64,000 bases of DNA from Confluentibacter flavum (lineage in GTDB: Bacteria; Bacteroidota; Bacteroidia; Flavobacteriales; Flavobacteriaceae): contig NZ_PJEO01000034.1 in NCBI RefSeq assembly GCF_002843175.1, positions 1 through 64,000 on the forward strand. The letters are read 5' to 3'. A program made the position numbers and the translations under genes. This document shows positions 37,975 to 47,506 of the stretch, in pieces. Within the stretch, counting starts at the first letter, position 1; every line of letters begins with the position of its first letter. The notes under the pieces are model-generated. The model made no database searches. It was not told the origin of the DNA and saw only the letters and a list, made by a program, of their open reading frames with translations.

Positions 37975-38040
37975 GATTTACTATAAGCAAGTTTAAATTA
38001 TTGATGGAATAAAAGAATTCCTTAAAGTTTTGTGATTTAA

Positions 38041-38083
38041 TTGATTAAGGTTTATCTGGTCAATACAAATAAACCTTAATCAA
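38041..38083. terminator. Bidirectional terminator between trxB and the broken receptor gene
   Basis: Perfect 15-bp stem TTGATTAAGGTTTAT / ATAAACCTTAATCAA with a 13-nt loop. The right arm contains the stop codon of the converging TonB-receptor frame. Confidence 0.75.
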
Positions 38084-40525
38084 ATACAAAATTATAGGTT
38101 AGGGCAAATAGTGGACTATTCATAATAGTTAGTTCGTAAGAACCTAGAGGGCTTCCAAGAAAAATATGTTTATTTGCATCGCCCGTTCTTTGTGTGTAAT
38201 AGGTATTATAGACATTCTTTCTAGCGTATAGATTATAAATGGTAAAAGTCCAATCACCTACCCAACGTCTATTTAATTTTTTGCTATACTTTACTTTCCA
38301 AGATAGATCAAGACGGTGATAAGGTTTCAAACGAGCATTATTACGCTCCAAGAATATAGGAATGTCAATGCCTTCTAAATTAAAATAACCATTAGCTACA
38401 GAGTATGGCCGACCGGTTTGTGCGGTAAAGTTAAAGCTCAAAGTATTGTATTTATTACCTTCAAAATTTATTGTACCATTAAAAACATGAGGTCTATCAA
38501 AATCTGAAGGATGCCATTGGTTGTTGTTAATTCTATCACTTAATTTTGAACTGTTTGTTTTTAAATAGCTTCTAGACCACGTATACTTCTAGACCACGTA
38601 TAGTTAATCCAGCCATTAACGGTTCCATTGGGTTTTTTCAAACTAAATTCAACACCATAGGCTTTGCCTTGAGCTTGCACAATATCGCGCTCTAAAAATT
38701 CTTCTAAAAAGAAATCGGCACCTGGTTTGTAAGTTAAATTGTTTTGAATGTCTCTATAATAGCCTTCAACACCAAGTTCTAAATTATTGTCATCTAAATT
38801 TTGATAAACTCCAAAGCTATAGGTATCACTTTTTTGAGGTTCTATATTTGGGTCTGAGGTTTTCCATCGAGATGTTGGTAAGGGTGTGGTAGAATTGTAA
38901 ATATTTTGTAGGTACTGATTCAAACGAGCATAGCTAGCTTTTATCGAAGTGTTTCCTCCTAGTTTTAAATTGGCTCCCAATCGAGGTTCTATAGAATTGA
39001 ATGTTTTAATCTTTTCGCCTTTGCCAAATTCGGTGATGTTGGTGATTTCTTCTGTGCTTTCATCAAAAGTGGCTTGTGTGTAAGGACCAACAAAAGAAAA
39101 ATTATTTAATCGTAACCCCCCAGATAGCGTCAGATAATCACTGGGGCTCCAGTTAATATTTGAGTATGCAGATAATTCATAACTTGTTTCATCATCTAGG
39201 TCTACAGGTAGGATACTGTTTCCGCTACCAGGATCCAGTTTCCCGGGTTTAATTTTATATCTGTTGGCTTGTATTCCTAGATAATAATTTAACTTATCAT
39301 CTATTTTTTTAGAATATTCAGAAAAGAGACTTAGAAAGTTAATTTGAGATTCATATTCAATGACATTGTTATTATCCCTTTCAGGAAATAATGTTTTTGG
39401 TGTATATCTGCTATGTAATAAAACGGTTCTTAAACTAGAATTATCAGTAAACGAGTGCGTCCAGTTAAGTGTGTTGTTGAAGGTTTTAAAATCATATTGA
39501 TTGCTTTCAGCATTAATATTCTCAATTTGGGAAATCAAATCAAGTTGGTAGAAATCTTTACTGAAAAAATTGGTAAACGAGATTTGGTCTTTATCCGTTG
39601 GTAAGTAAAGTAACTTTATGGTATGATCATAGAATCGAGCTTTAGTTTTTTCTAATCGTTTCGAAACAATGGGCAATAAAAAGTCAGTAAATCCAGCTCT
39701 GGTGCCAGCATATAAAAAAAGCTTATCCTTAATTAAGGGTGTTTCAACAGATAATCTGCTGGAAACTAGTCCAATGCCACCACTTAACTTTAACTTGTCA
39801 ACATAAGGGTTTTTTACCTTAACATCTAGCACAGAAGTAATTCTTCCTCCGTAGCGTGCAGGTATATTGGCACGATAAAGATCGGTTGAAGCAATGGCTT
39901 CGGGCGTAAATACAGAGAATAAACCAAATAAGTGGGTTGGATTAAATACTGGGGCGTAATCGTATAATAAAAGGTTTTGGTCTAATGAGCCACCGCGAAC
40001 CGATAAACCATTGCTAACTTCTCCAGCATTATTAACTCCAGGTAATAATGTCATGCTTCTTAATAGGTCTACTTCACCCACAGCTGCGGGCATTTTATTA
40101 AGTTCTTGTGCAGTCATTTGTACAGCTCCCATTTGTGGAGATTCCAAACGTTCGCTAACACGTTTAGCCCTTAACACAACTTCAGATAGTTGTTGTTCTT
40201 CTTCAGCAAGTGTTAAACGTAATCTTTTGTCTTGGTCCAGTGTAATTTCTCTTTCCGCTGTTTTAAAACCAATGAAAGAGACTTTTATTAAATAAGTATT
40301 TTTGGATAAATTAATGGAAAATTCACCATTAGTATCTGTAACTCCGCCACATGCACAAGGAGTAAGGATTATCTGGGCATTTTCAATAGGTCTATTACCA
40401 GCTTCACTCAATATTTGGAAAGCGAGTTTGTATTCTTGAGCTGAAAGCTGAGTTATACCCAACAAAACTATTACTACAAACCAGCTTCGAATTTGATTAA
40501 TCTGTAATAATTTTATTCTATCCAT
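38076..40525 (-). pseudogene. TonB-dependent receptor broken by a 17-bp tandem duplication
   Basis: The first 654 residues are intact: signal peptide (to about LSAQ, residue 30), carboxypeptidase-regulatory domain (about 32-115), plug (NKMPAAVGEVDLLRSM, LSVRGGSLDQN) and much of the barrel. The frame then runs into a stop after YTWSRS. Removing one of two identical 17-bp copies (38569-38585, 38586-38602) restores reading through SYLKTNSSKLSDRINNNQWH into the remaining barrel (SFNFTAQTGRPYS to the terminal NFVFD), giving a normal 810-residue receptor. It overlaps the upstream DUF4249 gene by 13 nt. The exact repeat means the mutation is recent or reversible. Confidence 0.93.
38569..38602. repeat. 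Exact 17-bp tandem duplication inside the TonB-receptor gene
   Basis: CTTCTAGACCACGTATA occurs twice in a row with no mismatch. Seventeen is not a multiple of three, so the copy shifts the frame. With one copy the barrel frame is continuous over its full length. Confidence 0.97.
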
Positions 40526-41631
40526 CCTTCTGGTTCTGTTGAGGTTCTGTATCTGCTTTCTTCACATGGCGCATATAAATAATGGGGGCCAGGACCGGAT
40601 GGTGGTGGTTCTGGATGAGGTATTAATTGGTTATCTATAGGACTCTCTTCTATCATAGTACGATCTATCATGATGGATTTTGTGTTTGCTGATGATGCAG
40701 TAAACCTTCCTAAAACATATTCGTTCGGATTTTCTGGATTATACATGTTACCAATAAGTGCTGCCGGTAAAGGCGCATTAAACCCACCATTGTTATCAAT
40801 TAAATCCTTGATGGTTCGGTAATACTCATAGGCCTTGGGGGTAAGTGAAAATTGTTGTATTTCCACTAAAACATTTGTTGTTCTGGTTAATAGAACATTA
40901 GCTATAGGTAAAGAAGATGTAGTGGTTCCATTAGAGAACTTATCGGAAAAAATATGAATTTTGTTCCCATAATCTATTTGCCAACAATCAGATTCACACC
41001 AATAAGTATAGTAATCTATGTTGGGATTACGAATATAGTTATTATCTCTAAAGTTACCTTCATAACATATTTTACAAATCTGCGCCTTATCATAAGTTTT
41101 AAGGCGCCAATAATAATAATTGGTTTGGTTTTCAGGATCATCAAAAGTTACAGATATTTCGTGTCCTGGAACGTATTTTTTATAATCTTCAACAAACTCT
41201 AATTGCTTATCATATCTAATATTAATTTCTTTTATGGGAACTGATGGATTTATGGTTTCCATTTCAGATAGATATTGGTTACCGTTGGGTAAATTCACTT
41301 CTAAAAACCAATTTTCACCCAATTCTCCTTTAAAATTGGGTGGTGGAGAGTATTGTGAGTTTTCTTCAAGTAATGGTATCCTTTCTTCCGAATCGGCATT
41401 TATAAATACGACATTAGCACCGCTGACAAAAATATTTCTATAATACACAGCTACATCAGACTCTGTTATTGTTACATAGGAAGATCCCTCGGTAGTTCCC
41501 ACAAAGCCTTCAATATAAATTAATCCGTCAATAAATTGGTACTCTGGAGTAACTGGGGTTGTACATGTTAATAATGTAAGGGATAGTTTAAGTAAGATAA
41601 TTTTTTGAAATAAGATTGGTTTTGTTGGCAT
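40513..41631 (-). CDS. DUF4249-family lipoprotein-like protein
   Basis: A 372-residue exported protein. From MPTKPILF the N-terminus is a signal segment with a lipobox-like LLTC, so it is probably lipid-anchored. The body (GLIYIEGFVGTTEGSSYVTI, SSPPPNFKGELGE-like region, GGFNAPLPAALIGNMYNP) is that of DUF4249 proteins, which regularly accompany TonB-dependent receptors and may help them bind or transport a ligand. A -7 box TATATTTG at 41653-41660 (minus strand) supports the 41631 start. Its partner receptor downstream is broken, so the pair may be non-functional at present. Confidence 0.85.
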   Translation of the reverse strand: MPTKPILFQKIILLKLSLTLLTCTTPVTPEYQFIDGLIYIEGFVGTTEGSSYVTITESDVAVYYRNIFVSGANVVFINADSEERIPLLEENSQYSPPPNFKGELGENWFLEVNLPNGNQYLSEMETINPSVPIKEINIRYDKQLEFVEDYKKYVPGHEISVTFDDPENQTNYYYWRLKTYDKAQICKICYEGNFRDNNYIRNPNIDYYTYWCESDCWQIDYGNKIHIFSDKFSNGTTTSSLPIANVLLTRTTNVLVEIQQFSLTPKAYEYYRTIKDLIDNNGGFNAPLPAALIGNMYNPENPNEYVLGRFTASSANTKSIMIDRTMIEESPIDNQLIPHPEPPPSGPGPHYLYAPCEESRYRTSTEPEGWIE

Positions 41632-41954
41632 ATAAAGGATAAATCGATTGTTCAAATATAGTAAAACAGAGTTGAGATTCTGTACGTATTATCTGTTAAA
41701 AAAAATTAAAAGTGTTTAATTTGTTTGGTATGTTGTATATGTTCAGAATATAAACTTATAGAAAGTCCTATTTTCAAAAAAATACTTTTTTTTAATCGTA
41801 ATTAATTTTTAATCTTTTAATAAAATGTGTTTTCTTTGAACCCAATTTTAAAATGGGATGTGGCCAAGCTAAGGATAAACGGCATTCACTAAAGATTGGA
41901 CTTCCAAAAACCATGATGGACTATGTAATGTATAGTTGACACTTAAATAAATTT

Positions 41955-42028
41955 CGGGATGTGGCGCAGTCCGGTAGCGTACACGGCTGGGGGCCGTGTG
42001 GTCGCAGGTTCAAATCCTGTCATCCCGA
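41955..42028 (+). tRNA. tRNA-Pro (anticodon GGG)
   Basis: A 74-nt cloverleaf: acceptor CGGGATG / CATCCCG, anticodon stem CACGG / CCGTG around loop CTGGGGG with anticodon GGG, T-arm GCAGG-TTCAAAT-CCTGT and discriminator A. The CCA end is not encoded. A tyrosine recombinase gene begins 214 nt downstream, so the tRNA 3' end is the probable attachment site of the integrated region to the right. Confidence 0.95.
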
Positions 42029-42044
42029 CGAACCCTATTTTTAT

Positions 42045-42096
42045 AAAATTAAAATACTGTTAATTGTATGATTTTCAGTATTTTAATTTTTTTTGG
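42045..42096 (+). terminator. Terminator after tRNA-Pro
   Basis: Perfect 15-bp stem AAAATTAAAATACTG / CAGTATTTTAATTTT with a 16-nt loop, followed by further T residues. It lies 16 nt after the tRNA. Confidence 0.85.
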
Positions 42097-42242
42097 TTTC
42101 AAATGAAATCAATTAATATCAACTAAAAGGTGTACTATTCGGTGAGTCATTTCTAATCGGAATTGTCGTAAATTTAAAGAGCTTTTAAGAGCAATTTGAC
42201 TTTTGTTTTACAATTAAAATTGTTTAACTTAAAACTCGTAAA

Positions 42243-43493
42243 ATGCAGACAAACAGTACCTTTGCAATCATTTTCTTCACAAGAAAACCTAAAGGTTTAT
42301 CTAATGAATTATCAATTTATGCACGTATAACAGTTAATGGAAAGCGTTCAGAAATTAGTTTAAAACGAAGCGTTCTGGTGAACGATTGGGACGTAAATAA
42401 GGCTAGATGTAGGGGAAATACATCAAAAATAAGATTTTTAAACGCTTATCTAGATGAGGTTTATACCAAACTATTAGATTGCCAAAAACAATTATTTGCC
42501 GAAGGTAAAATGGTGTCTGCGGATAGCATAAAGGCAAGATACTTGGGTGAAGATGAAAACCATAAAACTTTAAGGGATATTATCAAGTACCATAATACAA
42601 ACATGATTGATGTTTTGAAGTTTGGCACTATGAAGAATTATTACACAACTGAAAAATATTTATATAAATTTTTAGCGGACGAATTAAAGGCAAATGATAT
42701 TTATTTAAAGCAACTAAATCATAGGTTCATTTGTGATTTCGAAATTTTCTTAAGGAATAGCAAGAATTCAAAAAATGAATTAACATTAACAAATAATGGT
42801 GTCATGAAGCATTTAGAACGTTTAAAAAAAATGGTAACCCTTGCCTGTAAATTGGAATGGATAGTTAAGGATCCATTTCAATTGTTTCAATTAAAATTTA
42901 AAAAGTTTGATAGGCAGTATCTTTCAGAAAGAGAATTGGAACTCATTGAAAACACTATTTTTAGAAAAGAAGGATTAGAGAAAGTCAAGGATTGTTTTTT
43001 ATTTTCTTGTTATACTGGTCTTTCTTATGTTGATGTGAAAATGCTAAAAAACAATCATATCACTAGAGGTATTGATAACAATTATTGGATTTTTACCAAA
43101 CGAGAAAAAACAAATGAAACCGTTAAAATTCCTATTTTGCCTAAAGCTTTGGAAATTTTGAATAAATACAAAACCTTTTCCAAACACAATAATGGTGAAA
43201 AGGCTTTGCCCATTTTTTCCAACCAAAAAATTAATATTTATTTAAAGGACATTGCCAAGGATTGTGGCATCCACAAAAACCTGACCTTTCATGTTGCAAG
43301 ACATACGTTTGCAACCACCGTCATGTTATCCAATGGAGTACCTTTAGAAACCGTATCGAAGCTTTTGGGCCATTCAAAGTTATCCACTACCCAAATTTAT
43401 GCTAGGGTAGTGGAAACCAAGATTAGCGAGGATATACAAAATCTACTAATAAGATTTCAAACGAAAAAAGAACAATGTCAGGCTATAAACTAA
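42243..43493 (+). CDS. Tyrosine recombinase/integrase of the Bacteroidota IntDOT type
   Basis: A 416-residue site-specific recombinase: arm-binding domain (about 10-95, FARITVNGKRSEISLKR-like), SAM-like core-binding domain (about 105-205) and catalytic domain (about 215-405). Active-site residues H350, R353 (HVARHTF), H377 (LGHSKLSTTQ) and nucleophile Y386 are present. The first catalytic Arg is replaced by Ser (S261 in YTGLSYVDV), as known for IntDOT of CTnDOT. It reads away from the tRNA-Pro gene, the usual layout of an element integrated at a tRNA. It probably mobilised part or all of the region to the right. Confidence 0.92.
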   Translation: MQTNSTFAIIFFTRKPKGLSNELSIYARITVNGKRSEISLKRSVLVNDWDVNKARCRGNTSKIRFLNAYLDEVYTKLLDCQKQLFAEGKMVSADSIKARYLGEDENHKTLRDIIKYHNTNMIDVLKFGTMKNYYTTEKYLYKFLADELKANDIYLKQLNHRFICDFEIFLRNSKNSKNELTLTNNGVMKHLERLKKMVTLACKLEWIVKDPFQLFQLKFKKFDRQYLSERELELIENTIFRKEGLEKVKDCFLFSCYTGLSYVDVKMLKNNHITRGIDNNYWIFTKREKTNETVKIPILPKALEILNKYKTFSKHNNGEKALPIFSNQKINIYLKDIAKDCGIHKNLTFHVARHTFATTVMLSNGVPLETVSKLLGHSKLSTTQIYARVVETKISEDIQNLLIRFQTKKEQCQAIN

Positions 43494-43578
43494 ATTTTTT
43501 TTTATTAAAAATATAAGAAAGCTAGTAGCCTAAATTCAAAATTAGCTTAAAATGGCTTGTTTTTTAACTCAGTTCTTT

Positions 43579-43594
43579 GTTGGCGTTTCGTTGT
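43579..43594 (+). repeat. Left flank motif of the three-gene cassette
   Basis: GTTGGCGTTTCGTTGT. A near-complement (ACAATGAACGCCAAC) lies at 48269-48283 beyond the other side of the operon. Both stand in GC-richer non-coding stretches full of GTGCG and TTGCAA blocks, unlike the AT-rich operon. Confidence 0.45.
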
Positions 43595-43700
43595 TTATTT
43601 TTACTTGCAATCTGTGCGTTTGGAGGACATGCTCTTTAAGCAAATTTGGTTGTGCGGTCATTTGTGCGTTTGCTTAATGCGCATGTCACTTAGCGCCGGA

Positions 43701-45389
43701 CTATCGTTCACTTAGATTTATCATTATATGATACAATTTAATTTTCTTTCCATTTCTCAAATGTTTTGCTACTCCAATTTTAATGTCAGTAAAATTGTAA
43801 TCATTTATTTCTTCATAATCAATAAATTTATAATTATATACGTGTTTTGAAATAAAGGCTTTGTATTTATTCCAGAGTTTAGCAAAGTCCTTCGCAGTAG
43901 AATATGTTATTATATAATTGTTTTCTAATCCAGTTGTGTCATATCTAAATAGTTTGTCGAGATGAAGAATTACATAATCCGTTTTTAATGAGTCAAGAAT
44001 TAAGGCTTCAATAATTGATTTAGGACTACCATCTTTTTCTGTTATAAATATGTCAATTTCTCCACTTTTTTTACCTTCATTTGATGTACTCCATTGAGTT
44101 TGGTCCTTAATTGAGAAGCCCCTTGCTTCAACCAAATTTGCTAAATACTTGTTCCTTTCATTCTCATCAGAATTGTTTGCCCAGTATTTTTTATCACCTT
44201 GCATTTTTGCACTTGCAAAAATTAGTGAATCAACTAGCTCACTATTAGATTTATTAGTAAGTGTTTCAAAAGCCTTTAAACAATCAGAAGGTTTATCTAT
44301 TTCATTAACTAATTGCTCAATAATTACTGGGTTATGAGTTGGGAATAAATTTTTGAACATCCTACCAAGACTATCTGATTCAACTTTTTTTTTATTGCTA
44401 TGCTCAATAACTGATTTAAGATATGAGAGAAAATTATATTCCTCCGTACCCTGTTGCAGCTCTCTTAACCTTACATTTAGTTTTGTTATCTCAGAACTAA
44501 AATGTATCGTAAAATATGGTTCGAAAATTTTCTCACTTACAAAGTTGCCCAAACTACTTGCTACTGACTTTTCATTCAATCTTTGCTTTAAAGTTGAATT
44601 AGTTATTTCTGAATAACATAGATAAACATTGTCAAGTTCTGACCTGTAATCAAGCCAATTATTTGGTTGTTGATTACATAGTTTTTGCAAAGATGTTAGC
44701 ATTTTATAAAAGCTAAACTGCAAATTTTCAAGCTTATAATTAAATGAAAATACGTCTCTTTGAAAAAGGATATTCCCAAGCTCACGTATGTACTCTTTTG
44801 CAGAACCCCATCTATTATTGATTATTTCACCAAGAATTGAAACTACCTTAAAATAAAAATTAGAGTCAATTCGATTTTCTAATTCTTCATTGGATTTAAT
44901 GAAATAGGATTTACTAATTGTTAAAGCTTTAGAACATTCCTCCTCAGACACTGAGGTTAATGCCTTTTGGAAATTAATAAGTCCAAGATTTAATAAACTT
45001 TCAGAAACTAATTCTGCTTCTGAATCATCTAATTTCTGTTTGTAAATTATTTCAATTTCTTCATTTGAGTCGTCATAATACAAGTATAGATCCTTTAAAC
45101 GTTGGAGCTCTATAAAAATCTCTGAACTTGGTAACCAATCATCAATTAGCAAACTTAAACCTTGTCTTGATTTTAGTTTTCCTAATACGACCAAGTCTGT
45201 AAACAATTCTAGCCCAATTTTTCTAACAAAAGAGTTTTCTTTTTCATCCAATATAATTTCACGCATTGAAGAGTTTATAGTTTTTTCTTCAAGGTTTATT
45301 ATTGAACCAACAAAATCATTCTCAAGAAAACTAATTTTCTCAGGACGACTCAGAGTTTTAAACGCTTGTATTTCAAAATCTTTATTCAT
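43701..45389 (-). CDS. Putative effector of an ABC-three-component-like defence operon, nuclease-like C-terminus
   Basis: A 562-residue protein not matching a family I can name. Residues about 1-390 are mostly helical. The C-terminal domain (about 400-562) has a GEIDIFITEKDGSPKSIIEA block at 443-462; this spacing of Asp (D446) and Glu (E461) resembles restriction-endonuclease-fold (PD-(D/E)xK) nucleases, although the Lys of ExK is not in place. Its start codon overlaps the stop of the ATPase gene (TAATG), so the two are translationally coupled. As the last gene of the operon it is the natural effector candidate. The nuclease role is inference. Confidence 0.6.
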   Translation of the reverse strand: MNKDFEIQAFKTLSRPEKISFLENDFVGSIINLEEKTINSSMREIILDEKENSFVRKIGLELFTDLVVLGKLKSRQGLSLLIDDWLPSSEIFIELQRLKDLYLYYDDSNEEIEIIYKQKLDDSEAELVSESLLNLGLINFQKALTSVSEEECSKALTISKSYFIKSNEELENRIDSNFYFKVVSILGEIINNRWGSAKEYIRELGNILFQRDVFSFNYKLENLQFSFYKMLTSLQKLCNQQPNNWLDYRSELDNVYLCYSEITNSTLKQRLNEKSVASSLGNFVSEKIFEPYFTIHFSSEITKLNVRLRELQQGTEEYNFLSYLKSVIEHSNKKKVESDSLGRMFKNLFPTHNPVIIEQLVNEIDKPSDCLKAFETLTNKSNSELVDSLIFASAKMQGDKKYWANNSDENERNKYLANLVEARGFSIKDQTQWSTSNEGKKSGEIDIFITEKDGSPKSIIEALILDSLKTDYVILHLDKLFRYDTTGLENNYIITYSTAKDFAKLWNKYKAFISKHVYNYKFIDYEEINDYNFTDIKIGVAKHLRNGKKIKLYHIMINLSER

Positions 45390-47506
45390 TAGAATACATA
45401 TTCATCGACTGCAAATTCTTTTTGATTTTTTAAAACGCCTGATAATTTTTTTTCAGCTGTTCCGATTAATATTTGCAATTTATCTCCATATCTTGATTCT
45501 ATGCTTTGTAGAACACTGGCTAAACCATCTAGATACTTTGAATCTGCTTCCTCTTTCCCAGGACTATCAATTATTAATAAGCGTGTATGTCTGCCAAAAT
45601 TAAACTCGATATCAAGTTGGATTAGGCTCAAATAAAATGCTATTTTAGCCCTTAACTGCTCACCCTCAGCTATATTTTCAAAAGTCAGATACTCATTGTC
45701 CTGTTTGTAGTAAATTTCGAAATTGTCCTTAATCAAAACTTCTGAAATTGAAGTTAACCCAAAATCATGAATCTCATTTTTCATTAATTCCGAAAGTCTA
45801 TCTAAAACTTTTGTTCCTAATTCAAATCTTCGTTCTGATAGTTTTCCAATCGCTGAATCTAGAAGGTCGATTTTTGTTTCATAATTTGAGTCTTGAATTA
45901 TTTCTTGAGACGTTATTTGTTGTATTTGAAAATTTAACACTGCTTTTTCTGATACAAGTTCTTCTTTTCTAGAATCGGAAGGATTTACTTTACTCTTTTC
46001 GGAATTTATTATATTTTCTAATTCTTGAAGTTTCTTAGATAAAGAAGATACATCTTGAATCCCATCAAGCATTTTTTCGGAACTGACAATATCCGAATAA
46101 AGAGAATTGAATCTTTCCTGAAAAATGTCATTTTGTTTTGAAAGCGTAGATATTTCCGACTCTAAATTTTCAATAGTGATTTTTAAATTTTCAATTTTAT
46201 CTTTAAATACTTCAATATCAACGCCATCTTCATTATCCAGAATTGATTCGCTGCACAATGAGCATTTATGCTCATGCAATCTAGATTGTTTTTGTATTTC
46301 TGTAACATCATGATTACAGCTAGGACAATATTTAATATCCAAATTGGAAAACAAAATACCAATATCCACAAACTCTTTTAAGTCATTACTTTGCTTATTC
46401 GCTTTCTCTAACTCTTTTTTTAGTCGAAAAATCTCAGATTGATTTGTTTGTTGTTTTGTTTTAATTGAATTTAATTCTTTGTTCTTTGATTGCTTTGCTT
46501 TTTCAATTTCTATTGATTTCCTATTCTCCGATTGAATTAAACCAAGAAGCGAATTATATTCAATGTAAAGTGGTGCTAGATTAACCTTTTCCTTGCTTAT
46601 TATTTGAATTTCATTCAACTCAATATTTATATCTGTGAGTCTTTGCTGAAATTTCTCCAAGTTTTGTTGTTTTTGTTTTTTCTGTCTTTCTGTAAAAGAT
46701 TGCTCTTTTGCTTTTTCATAATTAAGCAAATCCTTTTTTATTGTCAATCTGTTTATTGGATAAGTCAATTTTAGACCTAAAAGCATTTGAAAAACTTTTT
46801 TCCCTTGGTCTCCATACATTAGGCTAGTGGAATCTTTTGATTCAAGTAGGATAGATTTAAAATAAGTTTTCCAACTAGCTCCAGCCTCAATTAAATCATC
46901 CTTGTCTTTTTGGGAAGATTTCTGTGTCCACTTCAAAGAATAATATGTGAATTGCTGAAAGAAAAAGTCATTTATTAAATCTTGATAGGATGTTTCACTA
47001 TTTGCATCAAAAATGACCTCATCAGAACAATTTTCCAATTCATCTAATGAATTAAAAGAACCATTGAATAATCCGGCATAAATTCTATATTTCGACAAAT
47101 CTAAAAATACTGTGTACTTTTTCTCATTTATACTAAAGTTTACAAAAGCATGATTAATCCACTTTTTAATATTATCCTTTAATGAATTTGTTCCAGTGAG
47201 TGCGTATTTTATAATTTTAAAAATACTTGATTTTCCCTTTAGATTGTCTGCAATAATAATATTGAGTCCTGTTTCAAAAGGTAAAGAAAAATTAATTTTA
47301 GCACCTGAATAATCTTGATTTTCTGAGACACCCTTTTCACCAAGCAGAGTTACATTGTCAATTAATAGTCTTTTACCCGTTGACATTGGAGTGTCTCTAC
47401 CGTATTCATCATTTAGATTAAGTAATTCTTCAACTTCAGATTTAGCTAATTGCTCTTTATACTCTTCGTATAATTCATCTGTAAATTTTTTAAAATCGAA
47501 ATTCAT
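45389..47506 (-). CDS. SMC/Rad50-like ATPase with zinc hook, defence-type
   Basis: A 705-residue ATPase. A Walker A variant ADNLKGKSS lies at 86-94 (K92), then a long coiled coil (about 270-380 and 430-530) closed at its tip by a zinc hook CPSC...CSLC (C394, C397, C415, C418). A signature-like AEGEQLR is at 613-619 and Walker B LLIIDSPG at 643-650 (D647). This layout is that of the ABC ATPase of ABC-three-component systems and of LmuB of Lamassu. It overlaps the upstream gene by 4 nt and the downstream gene by 1 nt. It would sense or bind DNA ends and activate the effector; the exact system type is uncertain. Confidence 0.8.
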   Translation of the reverse strand: MNFDFKKFTDELYEEYKEQLAKSEVEELLNLNDEYGRDTPMSTGKRLLIDNVTLLGEKGVSENQDYSGAKINFSLPFETGLNIIIADNLKGKSSIFKIIKYALTGTNSLKDNIKKWINHAFVNFSINEKKYTVFLDLSKYRIYAGLFNGSFNSLDELENCSDEVIFDANSETSYQDLINDFFFQQFTYYSLKWTQKSSQKDKDDLIEAGASWKTYFKSILLESKDSTSLMYGDQGKKVFQMLLGLKLTYPINRLTIKKDLLNYEKAKEQSFTERQKKQKQQNLEKFQQRLTDINIELNEIQIISKEKVNLAPLYIEYNSLLGLIQSENRKSIEIEKAKQSKNKELNSIKTKQQTNQSEIFRLKKELEKANKQSNDLKEFVDIGILFSNLDIKYCPSCNHDVTEIQKQSRLHEHKCSLCSESILDNEDGVDIEVFKDKIENLKITIENLESEISTLSKQNDIFQERFNSLYSDIVSSEKMLDGIQDVSSLSKKLQELENIINSEKSKVNPSDSRKEELVSEKAVLNFQIQQITSQEIIQDSNYETKIDLLDSAIGKLSERRFELGTKVLDRLSELMKNEIHDFGLTSISEVLIKDNFEIYYKQDNEYLTFENIAEGEQLRAKIAFYLSLIQLDIEFNFGRHTRLLIIDSPGKEEADSKYLDGLASVLQSIESRYGDKLQILIGTAEKKLSGVLKNQKEFAVDEYVF

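Noticed and set aside
38076-38441. Separate small outer-membrane protein of 121 residues.
   Set aside because: It is the C-terminal end of the broken TonB receptor; the reading frame joins once the 17-bp duplication is removed.
41700-41954. An attachment-site duplicate or small gene before tRNA-Pro.
   Set aside because: No copy of the tRNA 3' end and no credible frame was found; only AT-rich spacer is seen.
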